DNA of 64,000 bases. Origin: Cycas panzhihuaensis. Taxonomy: Eukaryota; Cycadophyta. Below the pieces are notes generated by a model. That model worked only from the letters and a program-made list of their open reading frames with translations, was not told where the DNA came from and did not search any database. Of the stretch, positions 35,098 to 47,300 are shown one piece after another. Position numbers and translations under genes: made by a program. The stretch lies in the NCBI GenBank assembly GCA_023213395.1, contig CM041465.1, positions 176,707,741 through 176,771,740 on the forward strand. Reading direction: 5' to 3'. How positions within the stretch are numbered: the stretch's first letter is position 1; every line of letters begins with the position of its first letter.

Positions 35098-35636
35098 TGA
35101 CACAATAGAATTTACGATTTGAGTATAATATCATTTTTTTGTGTAATGAGTATACATAGTAGAAATATAATAAGCATATATAATGAATGAATTATCTTCA
35201 TGAGGAATGCATATATATAAGAAATAAACATGAGTATAAAGTAAATAATAGATTAAACATATAATAAGCATTCATAAAGTATTCACCATATGAGAGACAA
35301 TAGAATTATATATGAAAAACCCAACATGGGAAGAACCACATGAGAAGGTAAAGTTTAGAGCTCCTCTTAAGATATAAAAATGAATATATCTCTAGGTCTT
35401 AGATATTTCTTAATCTTTTCTTAAGTTATCAAGTGGTGTATGTATATATTTATATTAATAGTCACCTCATGAGTGCCTTATTATTTCTCTTGAGCCTTTA
35501 TATCATCCAATAGTATATTAATAGAGATAAGTTTGTATTTCACATCTCTCAATATATCTAGTTAGTAAGATTTTGAGTGGGTCCATCACATTAATATTAA
35601 ACATTATATATGTGAATATATCACATATCCTAATAG
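35098..35636. repeat. Right LTR of element Z
   Basis: Direct repeat of 10907-11378, beginning TGACACAATAG and ending CCTAATAG, followed by the CTTTTAT duplication and the remainder of the E LTR. Confidence 0.8.
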
Positions 35637-35668
35637 CTTTTATAGGGTAAAAGTGGTAAGTAAACATT
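35637..35668 (+). repeat. 5' LTR of element E, end part after Z
   Basis: CTTTTATAGGGTAAAAG... matches the last ~30 bp of the E 3' LTR (45270-45297, GCTTTCATAGAGTGAAAG...). The CTTTTAT at 35637-35643 repeats 10900-10906 and is the duplication flanking Z. This short piece proves that Z interrupts E. Confidence 0.8.
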
Positions 35669-37450
35669 GATTTCATTACATATGTTTAATGAGAAGGGAT
35701 TATGCTAGAGTTTTACTAATATATTATGTTCAAAGACTAAGGAACCTTATTTTTATTATGATGGCAAGTTATAACTAAGCCTCTGACATCTAAGGGACCT
35801 TCCAATACCACCAAAGAGGCCTTTGAAGCTAGGAAAGCCACTAAAATAAACTTCACCTAAGGGAATAGCAAAATCAAATAGACAAAGGGATTTAAGATGG
35901 TCTAAAGAGGCAAAATTAAGAAGGTCTAAGAGTTTGAGCTTCAATAAGAATAATGAGACTAAGAGACAGTCTATTGAAGGGTCTAAGGCAGTTGGCACCT
36001 AGAAACCATAAGAACAAGAATTAAATAATATGGAGATCAAATCATAATAACACCTACCCCAATTAAATTCAATATATTTAGCCTAAAAAAAGAAGAAAAA
36101 GATATTCTAAAAGAAAAAAAAATGGAATAAAAGAATACTTCAAGAAAAGAAGATAAAACCCTAGGGAAGAAGGAAGAAATAAATGTGGATTCTTCTCCAA
36201 AGGACCTGAGTGACCACAAGGAAAAGGTAGAAGAAGTCCACCAATATATTAGGAGAAATATTTGATAAGACAATTATTTGAGGATTCATTAAACAAAGGG
36301 CCTGAGAAATCATTTTTTATAGCAACACCATTAACAATGTAGATATCAAGAGTGCTATAACTTATCTATTTAAAGATACCTTTTAAGAATACCTTGTTTA
36401 AAAGGAAATGTATTGGGAGAAATATGCCACCAAATCCCAATATAATGGGAGAGGGAGAGATACCTCTAAAATAAGAGACTATGCCACTTAAATGGATGAC
36501 TCAAGGGAATTTGGAAATTTGATTTTTAATGATATATTATATGCTTTTGAATATGTCTAACTTTTTTAGAATTTAATAGATGTGAAGAAAATTATAAATG
36601 AACAAGGAATTAAGGAAAGATTTACATGTACAGTAAGGGGAGTACCATTAGAATGGTAGAAGGAGTTAGATAAAATAAAAACATGGGAGAATGTAAATAA
36701 ACAGATTGAAGAAAGATTATAGAAATTTTACAGCAACAAAGTTATTGATATTACATTAAATTAAATCAAGAAAAAAACTAATGAATCAGTACTAACTTAT
36801 ATAAGTGATATAAAGATGATAGCAAATTCATAGACCATAACATAAAAATCTATTTTGTAAGAGGTCTAAATGAGAAATTGAGGTCTATGATGTATATACA
36901 TCCCTTAAAATCCTTTAAGAATGCTTAGGAGTTGGCCCTAAACTTTGAGGCATAAATGGATGCCCAAATAGTAGGGTATGATCCATTATTGCTTAGATTG
37001 TAAGAAGAGTTATAGGAAATAAAATAGAATCAATACAATTAGCCAATCTTTCAGACTAAGAAAACAAAGGAGGAATTTAAGGGAAAAACCCTAAGAAAAT
37101 AAATATCAAGATTAATGATGAAAAATAAAAAAGAAGAAGAGGAAGATGAAAGTAAAAGGAAAATAATAAAGGAGTTTTAGGTTGACCAATGGTGTCATAT
37201 CTATAAGAAGGATTTACACTCCACAAAAGAATGAGAACTAAATCCTTAAAATAGTGAAACAAGAAAATATGATAAATGGTATCACATTTGTGATGTAGAT
37301 AACCACAACATAAAGGATTATTATTTTAATAATAGAGGATGAATTTATAGAGGTTGAGATAGAGGCAAATACACTAACTTAGTTAGGCACGTGTATGCAT
37401 TAGAGATGCACTAGAATCATTAAAAGAAACCCATCGATATGGATATACTT
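35669..37450 (+). pseudogene. Leader and gag of element E
   Basis: A Gag reading frame with many stops runs from about 36000. The Retrotrans_gag core lies at 36600-36800 (T-V-R-G-V-P-L-E-W, TWENVNKQIEERL, ESVLTYISDIK). Two knuckle-like segments follow near 37190-37330 (WCHIYKKDLHSTKE and WYHICDVDNHNIKDYYF), both missing ligands. The large open frames on the opposite strand here are shadows. Confidence 0.82.
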
Positions 37451-38059
37451 AGTATGCCTTGAGTTTAAGCATTAGAAGTCTGATTACCCAATAACTAGAG
37501 CCCACGAGTAATGTATATTCATTTACAAAGATTGCAAACTAGGAGATCACAAAACTAAGGAGTGTAAGGGAAAAGAAAAGATCACCAATCTAATAACCAT
37601 AATCCCTAAACCTAGTAAAAATATAAATTACAAACTAGAAGAAAATAAAAAGGAAAAGAAAAGGTGATGAATGACTATCCTAATCCTAAAATAAAGATAG
37701 ATCATTTTGAAGATGTTGAAAGAACATTAGAAGAAGTAGTAAGAAAGGAAACTAAGAATTCATTACCTATGGGTAAATTGGTAACCAAATACATATATAT
37801 AAGGAAGAATAAATCCAAAGAGTAAGAGTCCATTATTCATGAAACATGACCTCAATCATAATTGGTTTAGGAAAAAGAATTATTCAAGGGACTACTTATA
37901 AAGGAAATGCCCTTAATGTTATTATTAATTGAGAATTTAATGAAGCAATTATAGTTAGCCATTCCATTGGACAAGTTATTGAAATGATAAAGATGGATGT
38001 ATTACAACATAAGGAATCTATCGAAAGTTTAAAGAGACTAATACCCTCATTTGACCTTA
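37451..38059 (+). other. Gag-protease linker of element E
   Basis: Charged, lysine/glutamate-rich coding remnant with a further knuckle-like C-K-L-G-D-H-K-T-K-E-C at about 37545-37575, which keeps C, H and C. Stops throughout. Confidence 0.6.
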
Positions 38060-38640
38060 ATCCTATAGTTACCATCATAGTTTTGTGTGAAATATTTCAT
38101 AATGAAATTGTTGAAGGAGGTGTAACGGTGAATGTATTACCCATGACAATGTGGAAAAATTAGAGAGCCCAAAATTAAAAGCTACAACATATTCTTTAAA
38201 ATTAACAAATGAATTTTTGATCAAACTAATGGGAAAATTATCAAATGTTAAAGTAGATGTAGCAAGTATTACAATGTAAATTAACTTTACTATCATTGAA
38301 ATAATAAAATAAATGGCACCTTATTAATAATTATTAGGTTGTCCATGGTTATACAAAATGGAGTGCCACCAAAGCTAGAAATATATGACCTTTATATTAT
38401 TAGATGGAGGAAATGAAGTGGTCCTTCTTATAGTAGGAGAGGAAAAATATCCACTTAGGATGGTTCCAAATAATACCTCAAATATGATAATTTCCAATGA
38501 TGAAACACCATCAATATTTGAAGAAACTAACTTATATCATACAATGGAGGAATCAACAAAATTGATTAATTCATATAAATAGAAACCTAATTATTTTGGG
38601 AAATTACATATGGATAATTCCTCATATGAAGAGAAAATAA
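38060..38640 (+). pseudogene. Protease of element E
   Basis: ILCEIF-like start, then V-E-G-G-V-T-V-N-V-L-P-M (about 38110-38145), aligned with the gypsy D-G-G-S-x-V-N-I-L-P motif. The D is Glu and the S is Val. GCPWL (near 38340) and the open block 38385-38582 (FILLDGGNEVVLLI) follow. Inactive. Confidence 0.7.
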
Positions 38641-39890
38641 AGATATTTGTAGATTACTAGATGCAAGAATCATATGAAGTCAACCCTCTTTTTTTATACC
38701 ACTTACTTTCTAGATGCACTTCTAATGATATAGATAATAAAATTAATAATTTTGAGCATTTTAATACATTCATTATAGTGATAAGGTAGTAAATAGAGCT
38801 AGTTTTAGTTAGTTTAAGAATGATTAAGTCAGAACCGTAGCCCCCAAACCCTAATCCCTTATCTTCTTCTAATCCTAACCCTAACCTTCCCTCTATTTTA
38901 AATGTGGGCTTTGAAGTATACATTTCCTTCCTAACCCAAGCCTATCCCAAGGGAGAGTGCAGTAACTCTTCCTCATCCTCTCTATAAGTACACCCACCTA
39001 GTGATAGACCTTTATCCTTAGAAAATCATACATCCAAAAGTAGCAAGTCAATAACAAAGGAGGATAGGTCTACTGAGAGTACTCCAAGAGACTCTAGTCT
39101 AGGAGACAAAATAATTTCCCCTAAAAGTAAGAGATTTGATCTATTTATAAGAGACTTTGTATCTCTATTCTTTGGAAAATAGTTGTATGGCACAATACAT
39201 TTGATTTAATGCATGGAGCATTAGATTAAAAATAGGATAAATGATAAATCATGTTGGGATTTGGCTTTTGTATTAACTTTAAGAGGGCCTACATAGTATT
39301 GGTATCTAGGCCATCAAACTTCTTTTTAAAAATATGTAAACCTATAGACAAATTTCAGACTAAGATTTGATCCTCTAGAAAAACCAAGTATTCCTTCATT
39401 TTTGGTAGGAGAGTAACCTAGGAAACATATCTAAAAATGTAAAAATTATTAGGTATCATAAAATTACCCTAAATCAAACTAGAGTTACTTATTTTTCTAT
39501 ACCCTAGGAAGATTAGGGAAATAATGGATGCTTAGAAAAGATAAAAAATAAGAAGCATCCTAGTACAGTCTAAAAAACTTGTTTATTAAGATATTCCTAC
39601 ACTCATCCCAACACAAAACTATAGATAAAATATTAAAATAAATTAAGAAATTAAGTATGGAAGTGGAATAACCACAAAACATATCATTAGTAAGAATTAT
39701 AGAAAGTAGGGAAATAAAGGAAGAAGAAGAAAACCATAATGTCCCTCTAAAATACACTAAGTTATAATATCGAGAATAGGATATCAAAGCACCCCAACCC
39801 ATCAAATCATAGATAAAGACAAAGTAAAAGTAGAAAAAATAAAAATAATAGATATTAATTTAGGTACCAATGAAAATTTATAAAACATCC
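38641..39890 (+). other. Protease-RT linker region of element E
   Basis: About 1.2 kb of coding remnant with no recognised domain. It holds a two-unit CCCTAA-like stretch near 38865-38885 that is not telomeric. The 81-codon minus-strand ORF at 39560-39805 is treated as a shadow. Confidence 0.5.
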
Positions 39891-39899
39891 TTATTAGAG

Positions 39900-40900
39900 A
39901 TTATTAGGTTGATAAAATAGTGGTATAAGTGCAAATATTATTTGAGGGATTGAGAGATGTGTTTGCTTAGTCTTATAAAAAACTAAAGGGTATCCCTCTT
40001 AAGATTAAGATGCAATATATTGATTTGATAGAAGGAGTTAAGATGGTAAAATAGAGACCCTATTGTATGAATCCCTAATATAAGGAAAAAGTAAAAATTA
40101 AGCTAGATAAAATGTTGAAAGTAGGTTACATTTATAAAATTGACTATAGTTAATGGGTAAGCCCTATAATGGTAATACTTAGAAAATGGGAAAATAAGAG
40201 TCTATGTGGATTATAGGTAATTGAATGAAGTAATAAAAAAGGATTCATTTCCAATCCCTTTTATAGAAGATGTGTGGAAATGGTCATAAGAAATGAGATT
40301 TATTCTTTTACTGGTGGATTCAATAGTTATAACCAAGTTTAGATTGCCGCCAAAGACCAAGCCAAAAACCACTTTTGTAATTGAATGGAGAATATATACC
40401 TATAAAATAATGCCTTCCAAACTAACTAATGCACCCACCATATTCTAGCACATTATGATTAACATCTTCAAAAGGATGATAGAAGAAAAGGTCATAGTAT
40501 TTTTGGATTATTAGACTTTATATTATTTAATGAAAAATCACATGGATAATTTGAGATAAATGTTGCATACACACAAAGAAAACAACCTATGCCTAAATTT
40601 GAAAAAATATACTTTCTTGGTTCCATTCGATAATTTGTTGGAATATATCATGAGTAAGGAAAGATTATTAACAAATCCTACAAAAGTATTAGGTATTTTG
40701 CACTTTCTAATTCCCTTGATACAAAAATAATTAAAAGGATTTTTAGGGTTAACTAGCTACTACCAGAAGTTTATTAGGGCATATGCAACTATATCATGCC
40801 CATTAGAGGAATTTCTTAGAAAAGACATTGAATGGGAATGGGAAACTGAGTAGTAGTTAGTATTTAAAGCCTTGAATCTAGCCATAGCATTAATGCCTAT
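39900..40900 (+). pseudogene. Reverse transcriptase of element E
   Basis: Gypsy RT order: GLRDVFAXSY, KIKLDKMLKVGYI, WVSPIMVILRK, a degenerate V-F-L-D-Y-x-T-L-Y catalytic box near 40497-40525 (normally LDD), then NLKKYTFLVPF and [18 protein letters not shown] (about 40735-40790). Stops and frameshifts are frequent. Confidence 0.85.
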
Positions 40901-41340
40901 TTTGTAATTTTTAGATTGGGAGAAAATCTTTTAAGTGTATGTGGATGCTTCACAATTCACCATTAGTTGTGTGCTCACTCAAATAAGTAAAAATAAAATT
41001 GACTATCCCATCTATTTTTCTAGCCAAAAACTAACTAGAGTAGAATACAATTACATGAAGAAAAAATAAGAAGGTCTTAGAATGATTTATGCATTAGAAA
41101 AATTTTGACATGTCTTAAAATGATTTATGCATTAGAAAAATTTTGACATCATCTCTTATCAAATCTATTCATATTCTATGTGGACCACTAAGTATTGATT
41201 TGTCTCATAAATAAGCCCATATTAAAAGGAAGAATTATTAGATGGTTTATGTTGTTTTAAGAGTTTACTTTTAAAATTTTGGTTAAACTAGGGAAAGCAC
41301 ACATCATATCTAATCAATTATTATGAACCAATAATGGAGA
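40900..41340 (+). pseudogene. RNase H of element E
   Basis: VYVDASQFTISCVLTQ (from about 40935) carries the first catalytic Asp of gypsy RNase H. IYFSSQKLTRVEYNY and IYALEKF follow. A 38-bp tandem duplication (41074-41149) repeats the IYALEKF segment and shifts the frame. Confidence 0.83.
41074..41149 (+). repeat. 38-bp tandem duplication in E RNase H
   Basis: GTCTTAGAATGATTTATGCA... is repeated directly with one substitution. The period of 38 is not a multiple of three. Confidence 0.92.
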
Positions 41341-41559
41341 AGAAGTTATGGGAATACAAGATGATTTTTCAAATATGGAATTCCTTAGTATCGATATAAG
41401 GGTAGAGATTTAATGGTATAAGGGAATCCCTAAGTATCTTATAAGGTGAATTTCCACCAAATCAAATAAAATAGACTAGAGATCTTTGATTTGGAAAGCA
41501 AAACTATATCAACTCATACATGGTGAATTGTATTACCTCAAACCTAATAAAGTCTTTTG

Positions 41560-42460
41560 TTATTATTTTAAACCTTATGATATTGAGTAAATAATAAGAT
41601 AGGCACACAAAGGCATGGTTAGAGGACATATAGATAAGATGGTAATATAGAGAAAGGCATTATCAATAGGATTTTTGTGGCCCATGATGTTTGAAAACAT
41701 TAAGAAATAGGTCAAGAAATATGACTATTACTAGTGGCTGAGGAAGCCATGGAGTCATGACTTTTAGTCTCTTAACACAATCTTACTATTAGCACCATTT
41801 AAGAAATAGGACCTTGACTTCATTGGTCCTATTAAATAAGTATCTTGATATTCTCAAGCCTGATACATTTTGGTTACCATAGATTATATGACTAAGTGGG
41901 TAGAAGTATAACCATTAAGAAAAGTCGATTCCCATAATACTATCAGATTTTTACACAAAGTAATTATTACATATTATAAATGTCTATTAAAGATTATAAG
42001 TGATAAGGGTTTATATTTTTTTATCGAAGTGATGAAGGAATTAACATATACATTTATGATTAGCCAACAAAAGTCAACACCTTATTACCCTAGTATAAAT
42101 GGACAAGTAGAAAGCTTAAATAAACTTATTAAAAATCATCTATGAAAAATATGTGATGTGGGTGGATCAAATTAGGTAGAGAAGTTATCATCAGTACTAT
42201 GGGATTTTTGCACAATATATAAGAGGTCAAGAAGACAAATGTCAATCCAATTAGTATATGGAATAGAGCCTATTATCCCAATAGAATTTGAGATACTAAG
42301 TTTAAGAGTTGCCATGGCTTCTCAACTTGATGATTTTCATTCTTTGTAGGAAATATTACAACAACTATTGTAGCTTAAATAAATAAGACATAGAGCAAGG
42401 GGATTGGAAATATTGAGAAGATGTGACAAAAGGCATGTCATGACCACCATTTGAGGGCAC
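41560..42460 (+). pseudogene. Integrase of element E
   Basis: Gypsy integrase with an intact DD35E triad: Asp at 41816 (DLDFIGPI), Asp at 42002 (ISDKGLYF) and Glu at 42110 (NGQVESLNK). The C-terminal part shows LVYGIEPIIPIEFEI and MASQLDDF. Stops lie elsewhere, so the domain is not translatable. Confidence 0.88.
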
Positions 42461-44915
42461 CCCAATTTTATAAAGGTGACTAACTTTTGTTGTATGACAA
42501 TAAATTTTATACACACCCAAGGTAGTCTAAAATGCAGTGGTTAAGACTATATATCATTAATAAAATCTTCAACAATAATTTAGTTAAACTGAAGGAAATT
42601 AATAGATTATAACTATAAACCTCGGTCAATGGTAATCAATTGAAACCATACCATAGTTAGAGTGAAACCATCTTACTAGAGTAATCAACTAGTTGTATCG
42701 TATCATGTTACTTGACATTGAATATAATTAAAGCTATCCCAGTTCCAGAATGTGATTCCAGTTTGGTATGTAAATTTTAAAAAAAGGTGGGGGGGGGAAT
42801 AATAGTAATGCTTATCATACACTTAAACAATATGCCAATATCATGAAGAGAGAGAGAGAGAGAGAGAGGAAAAATAGTGATCATTAAAAAATAAATAAAT
42901 AAAAAGAGAATTAGTAATTATTAAAAAAAAGAGATAATGATAAATTTTAAGTACACATTCCTCTAAAATACACTATACATTTTCAAAAGGAACAATATCG
43001 AGAATGCACATAATAGAAGAACATAAAGTGAAAAAATGAACTATACATTCCTACAAGCATTATAGTAAGGAATGCATAGCGTAAACATAGAAATAAAAGT
43101 GCTAAAATACCAAATCAAGCCTTATTTTGACATGATAGAGTTTTGAATTAATGAAAATTGCCTAAAGTAAGCATCCCAATTATAATAATAGTAAATTCAC
43201 TAGTGTAAAGTGTCATACATTATAACAACAATCGTATGGAATGTATTATAAGTTTAGTCTAAAAACCTTGAATTTTCAACTTATTCGTAATAAATAATAC
43301 TTTCTATTTTTCTAAAATAAGTATTACAAAGTATTAGAAGAATTATCTACCCAAATTAAAAGTGGAATTAGAAAGGTTATCTACCTCATTCAAAACAAAG
43401 ATCAGGTAAGTAGGATAGGGGAAATGCATACATCTAAATCCATTGTATTGGGACCTAAAGTTGATGGAACAAATCTAATTAGATTTAAAGAAAAATATTG
43501 AATGCATTCAATTAGGTGTAGGCATCATTCATACCACTACTAGACTTCCTAAGGAGGGGAATGTCTCAACTTCTACTAAATAGTCTTAGAGGGACCATGA
43601 GACATGGGTGAGAGAGTTGTGTAAAGAGAATACCTAAATATTATTTATTAGAATCAAAGTGATGGACATTAAGGATGCTAGGTTATAGTCGGTAGTAAAA
43701 GTAGTAGTCACCAGATTTTTGCCCAAACAAAAATATACATATATTCTAGGAGGCATGATCATAATACTACCCCAAATCTATGATAAAGTATAGTTGAATT
43801 AGTATTAATTCTTAGACATAAACATGAAATAATAGATTAAGAAGGTTACCATTCATCTATTTAGGCATCCCTCATTATTATTGGCCATCTTAATATATTA
43901 ATATCCATTAGTATAGCCTCCACAACAACTAATTTGACTACAAGAACCATTGATTAAATAATAGGTGGATGTATTTTCAAAATCTATTTAGGACATGCAC
44001 ATTAAAAGAAATAGAAAAGATATTAAAATGGTTGTAAAAAACACAATGTAGCCTCATTCATCATCGCTCTAAATAGATGGTGAAGAAGTACACTAAAATA
44101 TAGCAGGTAGAGGAAAAAGAAGAAATACAGACTACCCTCATTAGAGGAATGGGCCCTAACTGAATAAGAATTTCCCTCTATTATAGAACCTAGAGAGATA
44201 TCTTCCCAGCTAGTAGAAGGGAAAAATCAATAAATTATCTACATGGTATAGGAAATGGAAGCAATCTACAACATGGAAATCATTGCTTTACAAGAAAATC
44301 TAAAAGAAAATGATATAATCACAGCCACTCTCACCCAGATCAATGAGGACATATTGAAAGCAAGTGATACTTTAGCAAATCGAGGGTAGGAGGAGTAGCC
44401 TTAAGATAAAGTAGGAGGAGAGATAAAATTAAAATTTTTAAAATTTTTAAACTTTTAAAATTGAGTAAGGATGCTCAACCCTTTTTTATTGACTCAAGAT
44501 AGATGTTGGAGTAAAATCTAGTACCTAAATCATTTTAGACAGTGGAAAAGCAGGAATGTATGCCTATCCTAACCTAAGAAATATATAAACACATTACCAA
44601 AAGGATGCACAAGGGAACACATGTAAAAAATTTATAAAAAAAGGTCAAAAAGAAGCTCTCAAGGAATATATGATAGGGTGTATTCCTAAAAGGAATGTGT
44701 TACAAGTAGGGATATACGTAGAATACCTAAAAGGAAATGTAAGAAGTATGCACCTAGATTTGAGCGATACTTCCTAAGGATGCTGATGTTGTAAGAGGCA
44801 TACATGCATATGGTCATATAGATGAAATAAAATATAATTAATAATATGTAATTTAATTAAAGTAAAAAGACACTTTATTATGAAAAAGAATGTTTATGAC
44901 CATAAATCATAAATA
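42461..44915 (+). other. 3' region of element E with possible extra ORF
   Basis: About 2.4 kb between integrase and the 3' LTR. From about 43590 to 44350 one frame keeps protein-like composition if TAG/TAA are seen as decayed Gln codons, ending in a helical segment (NMEIIALQENLKEND, about 44265-44310). Some gypsy lineages (Athila, Tat) carry an extra ORF here. I recognise no domain. A (GA)n run is at 42846-42868. Confidence 0.45.
42846..42868. repeat. (GA)n microsatellite
   Basis: About eleven GA units, 50 bp after a poly-G run (about 42787-42797). Confidence 0.95.
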
Positions 44916-45300
44916 TTCCCCAAAGGACATGTAAATGGATATTAATCACAAGTCATCTACTCTAGTGTTAAAGCTAAATTCTTATATGGTTTTGTATGGA
45001 ACACATGCCAACATTCCTTTCTAACAATGTACAGATACTAACAATGATATTGTTTAATGAAATAACAAGTTATATGGAAATACTATATATCTTATACATG
45101 ATGATTATTGAGTTATAAATTTATATTAATTTATTGATTGATATGATGATATGGTGATGATATATGATGATGACTTAATGTTATGATGTCGATATAAAGA
45201 GTGATAACATGACTATGTTAACTAAGCCCTAACTAGACTACCAGATAGTGACCCCCTTGACAAGTGTGCTTTCATAGAGTGAAAGTGATAAGTCAACAAT
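44916..45300 (+). repeat. 3' LTR of element E
   Basis: Uninterrupted copy of the E LTR, about 385 bp, ending near GTCAACA. It shows what the 5' LTR looked like before Z inserted. No clear polypurine tract is seen just upstream. Confidence 0.82.
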
Positions 45301-45308
45301 TTAAAACC

Positions 45309-46640
45309 CTCTAATTTTATATTTTTTGCTATTTTACAAGTCTATTATCCATCTTGTTTATCATACCATATATATTATAATTATGCAACCTCTATGCATT
45401 TAGTCCATATGGGCTACAACCATGGTAAACATACAACTACTTCTACAACATCTCCTTACTTGTCAAGTCCCTAGCATGGGATGAAGATGGCCACTAAGAG
45501 AGCCAATACACACTAGATAGTCTCCTCTAGAAATGGTCATTCTAAGATATAAATTCATGTAAACACTATGAAAGGTGAGAGTTGAAACTGAAGTAAGAAC
45601 TAGGGTGATAAACCTGAGCTTGTCTAAGGCTCTACTACTAAATTCCTAAAGGAAATAACCTCTTCCACAAATATCTTCCTAAAATAATGAATATGGTTTA
45701 TATTATTTAACCCTACTTTCCTATAAGTTCAACTATGGAAAAATGGTAAAACCCCACATTATTCCTATCTCTATGAAAATTAGGCTCAAAGACCAAGTTT
45801 AAGCCTTTTAAAAATTCTTTGGTTATTGTTAGGCTCTTCATAGTCTCTATCCTACTATTGAGCCCAAATTTCACTAAAAATTTTCTCCTTTATGAAAGAT
45901 GAGGGGAAAAAAAAGTCCCTTTTCCTTTACCATTATCAAATGTAATCCCTTCCTAAAGGTGAGTTGATTCACTACTATTATGGCTATTAATCTAAATAGG
46001 AAGGTCCACACGATAGTGGTCATAATAATGTGCACAATTATTAGTGTTAGAATAATTGTCAACCACCTTCTTAACTAAAGAGTTAAAAATGTCCCTACAT
46101 TGGGAGTTCTTTTAAGACCCCTACCTATCTATGTGTACGATACCTTTAATATGAACTCAACAAGACTAATTCAACATCATTCTATTAATATATAAGAAAG
46201 TTTTAAGTGCAACTATAAAAGTCTATGAAATGCACTTTCACACTGCCAAGTAATAATTTCTATACTTCAGGGTAAATGGGTATACCTCATAGATGTGTAT
46301 AATTAAACTTATTCACATGAGGATGTAGGACTTTTAATATGGATTCCAACATAACTAGCATCATCCTAATCTTACTTTGGACGAGTGAGATTTCCCCAAA
46401 TTAGTAGAAGGCTATCTTGAAGTGATCTTTTCACTAAATTAAGTACAGTTTTTTTAATAACTAAACATGAAAATATCAACTTTTGATATTTCTTAGACAT
46501 AAGATATATTTACATGGTTAGAGAGCCCTTTGAAAGAGCTTTGAATTGATTTATAGAGCATGAAAAACAACCCAATAATAAGTGAGTTATAACCAATTTT
46601 GTGAGGCATTAAAATTGAGATTTCTCCTTTGTAATCCTTT
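45309..46640. other. Unassigned AT-rich DNA
   Basis: No element end, protein motif or RNA gene recognised. The 62-codon minus-strand ORF at 45874-46062 is hydrophobic, with no known similarity. This may be ancestral sequence or an LTR of element I. Confidence 0.4.
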
Positions 46641-47300
46641 ATTTTGTAACCTTACAAGTTTACCTTTCATAATTACACCCTTTTTGACCTATTTGTAAAA
46701 ATATAAGAAAGCTCTCTATTTATGGCCCTTTATTTCATAAACTCATAAATATATCTTTGTAAACTCATGCTTAGTAACTCATTTGTAAAAATATAACATG
46801 CTCCTTTACTTAACATCTTTATTTCACCACTTCATAAACATATGTTTACTAACCCACTCCGAATGACTCATTTGTAAAAATATGAAATCTTATTTGCTCT
46901 TCATTTTTTCTTCATAACTTTGCAACTCTATCTTTATAAAGTTGCCCTCAGTGACTCAAGCATGAAAATGCAAAAAGCTTATTTACTTGCCATCTTTACT
47001 TTGAAACTTTGTAACTCTTTCTTCATAACCCTAGGCAACCCAACTACCAAAAAGTGTGAAATTCTTTACTTGTTAGCTTTGCTTCACAACTCTATCTTTA
47101 TAAAGTCATTTGTAATAATTCAATTGTGAAAATATCAGAACATCTTTACTCATTATCTTTTCTTTATAACTTTATCATCATAAATCCACCCTCAACAAAC
47201 TAATTATGAAAATGTAAGAAATTCTTTACTTTACAACTTTACAACTTTATCTTTAAAGATTCACTCTTGGCAACCCAATTATGAAAATGTGAAATTTTTC
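46640..47300. repeat. Degenerate tandem array, 8 units of about 73-94 bp
   Basis: The anchor (T/A)TGTAAAAATAT or ATGAAAATGT recurs near 46693, 46783, 46871, 46961, 47047, 47124, 47206 and 47280. Between anchors come TTCTTTACTT, CATAACTTT-CAACTCTATC and CTTTATAAAGT blocks. The units are diverged. It looks like an old minisatellite. Confidence 0.75.

Larger units (their letters stand above)
10907..35636. mobile_element. Element Z: LTR element without recognisable coding capacity, nested in E
   Basis: Direct repeats 10907-11378 and 35098-35636 act as LTRs. CTTTTAT lies just outside both ends (10900-10906, 35637-35643). Removing element B leaves about 4.3 kb, of which about 3.3 kb is internal, AT-rich and without any gag or pol motif that I can recognise. 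The strand is undetermined because no clear PBS or PPT was found. It is likely a large non-autonomous (LARD-like) or heavily decayed LTR element. Confidence 0.7.
10490..45300 (+). mobile_element. Element E: Ty3/gypsy LTR retrotransposon, outermost of a four-level nest
   Basis: LTR parts at 10490-10906 plus 35644-35668 (5') and 44916-45300 (3') enclose gag, PR, RT, RNase H and integrase in gypsy order on the plus strand. The 5' LTR is split by element Z. TTAAAACC flanks both outer ends (10482-10489, 45301-45308) and is a candidate target duplication. Without the nested insert the element is about 10 kb. It is full of stops and inactive. Confidence 0.85.

Noticed and set aside
35756-37262. Series of minus-strand ORFs (35756-35998, 36037-36273, 37077-37262)
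   Set aside because: Antisense to the purine-rich gag of E; Phe/Leu/Ser composition is the complement of Lys/Glu codons.
38840-38890. CCCTAA-like units resembling plant telomere repeat (CCCTAAA)
   Set aside because: Only two or three imperfect units in the coding remnant of E; too short for interstitial telomere sequence.
46640-47300. CRISPR-like spaced repeats
   Set aside because: Units diverge throughout with no constant repeat and unique spacer; this is a eukaryotic minisatellite.
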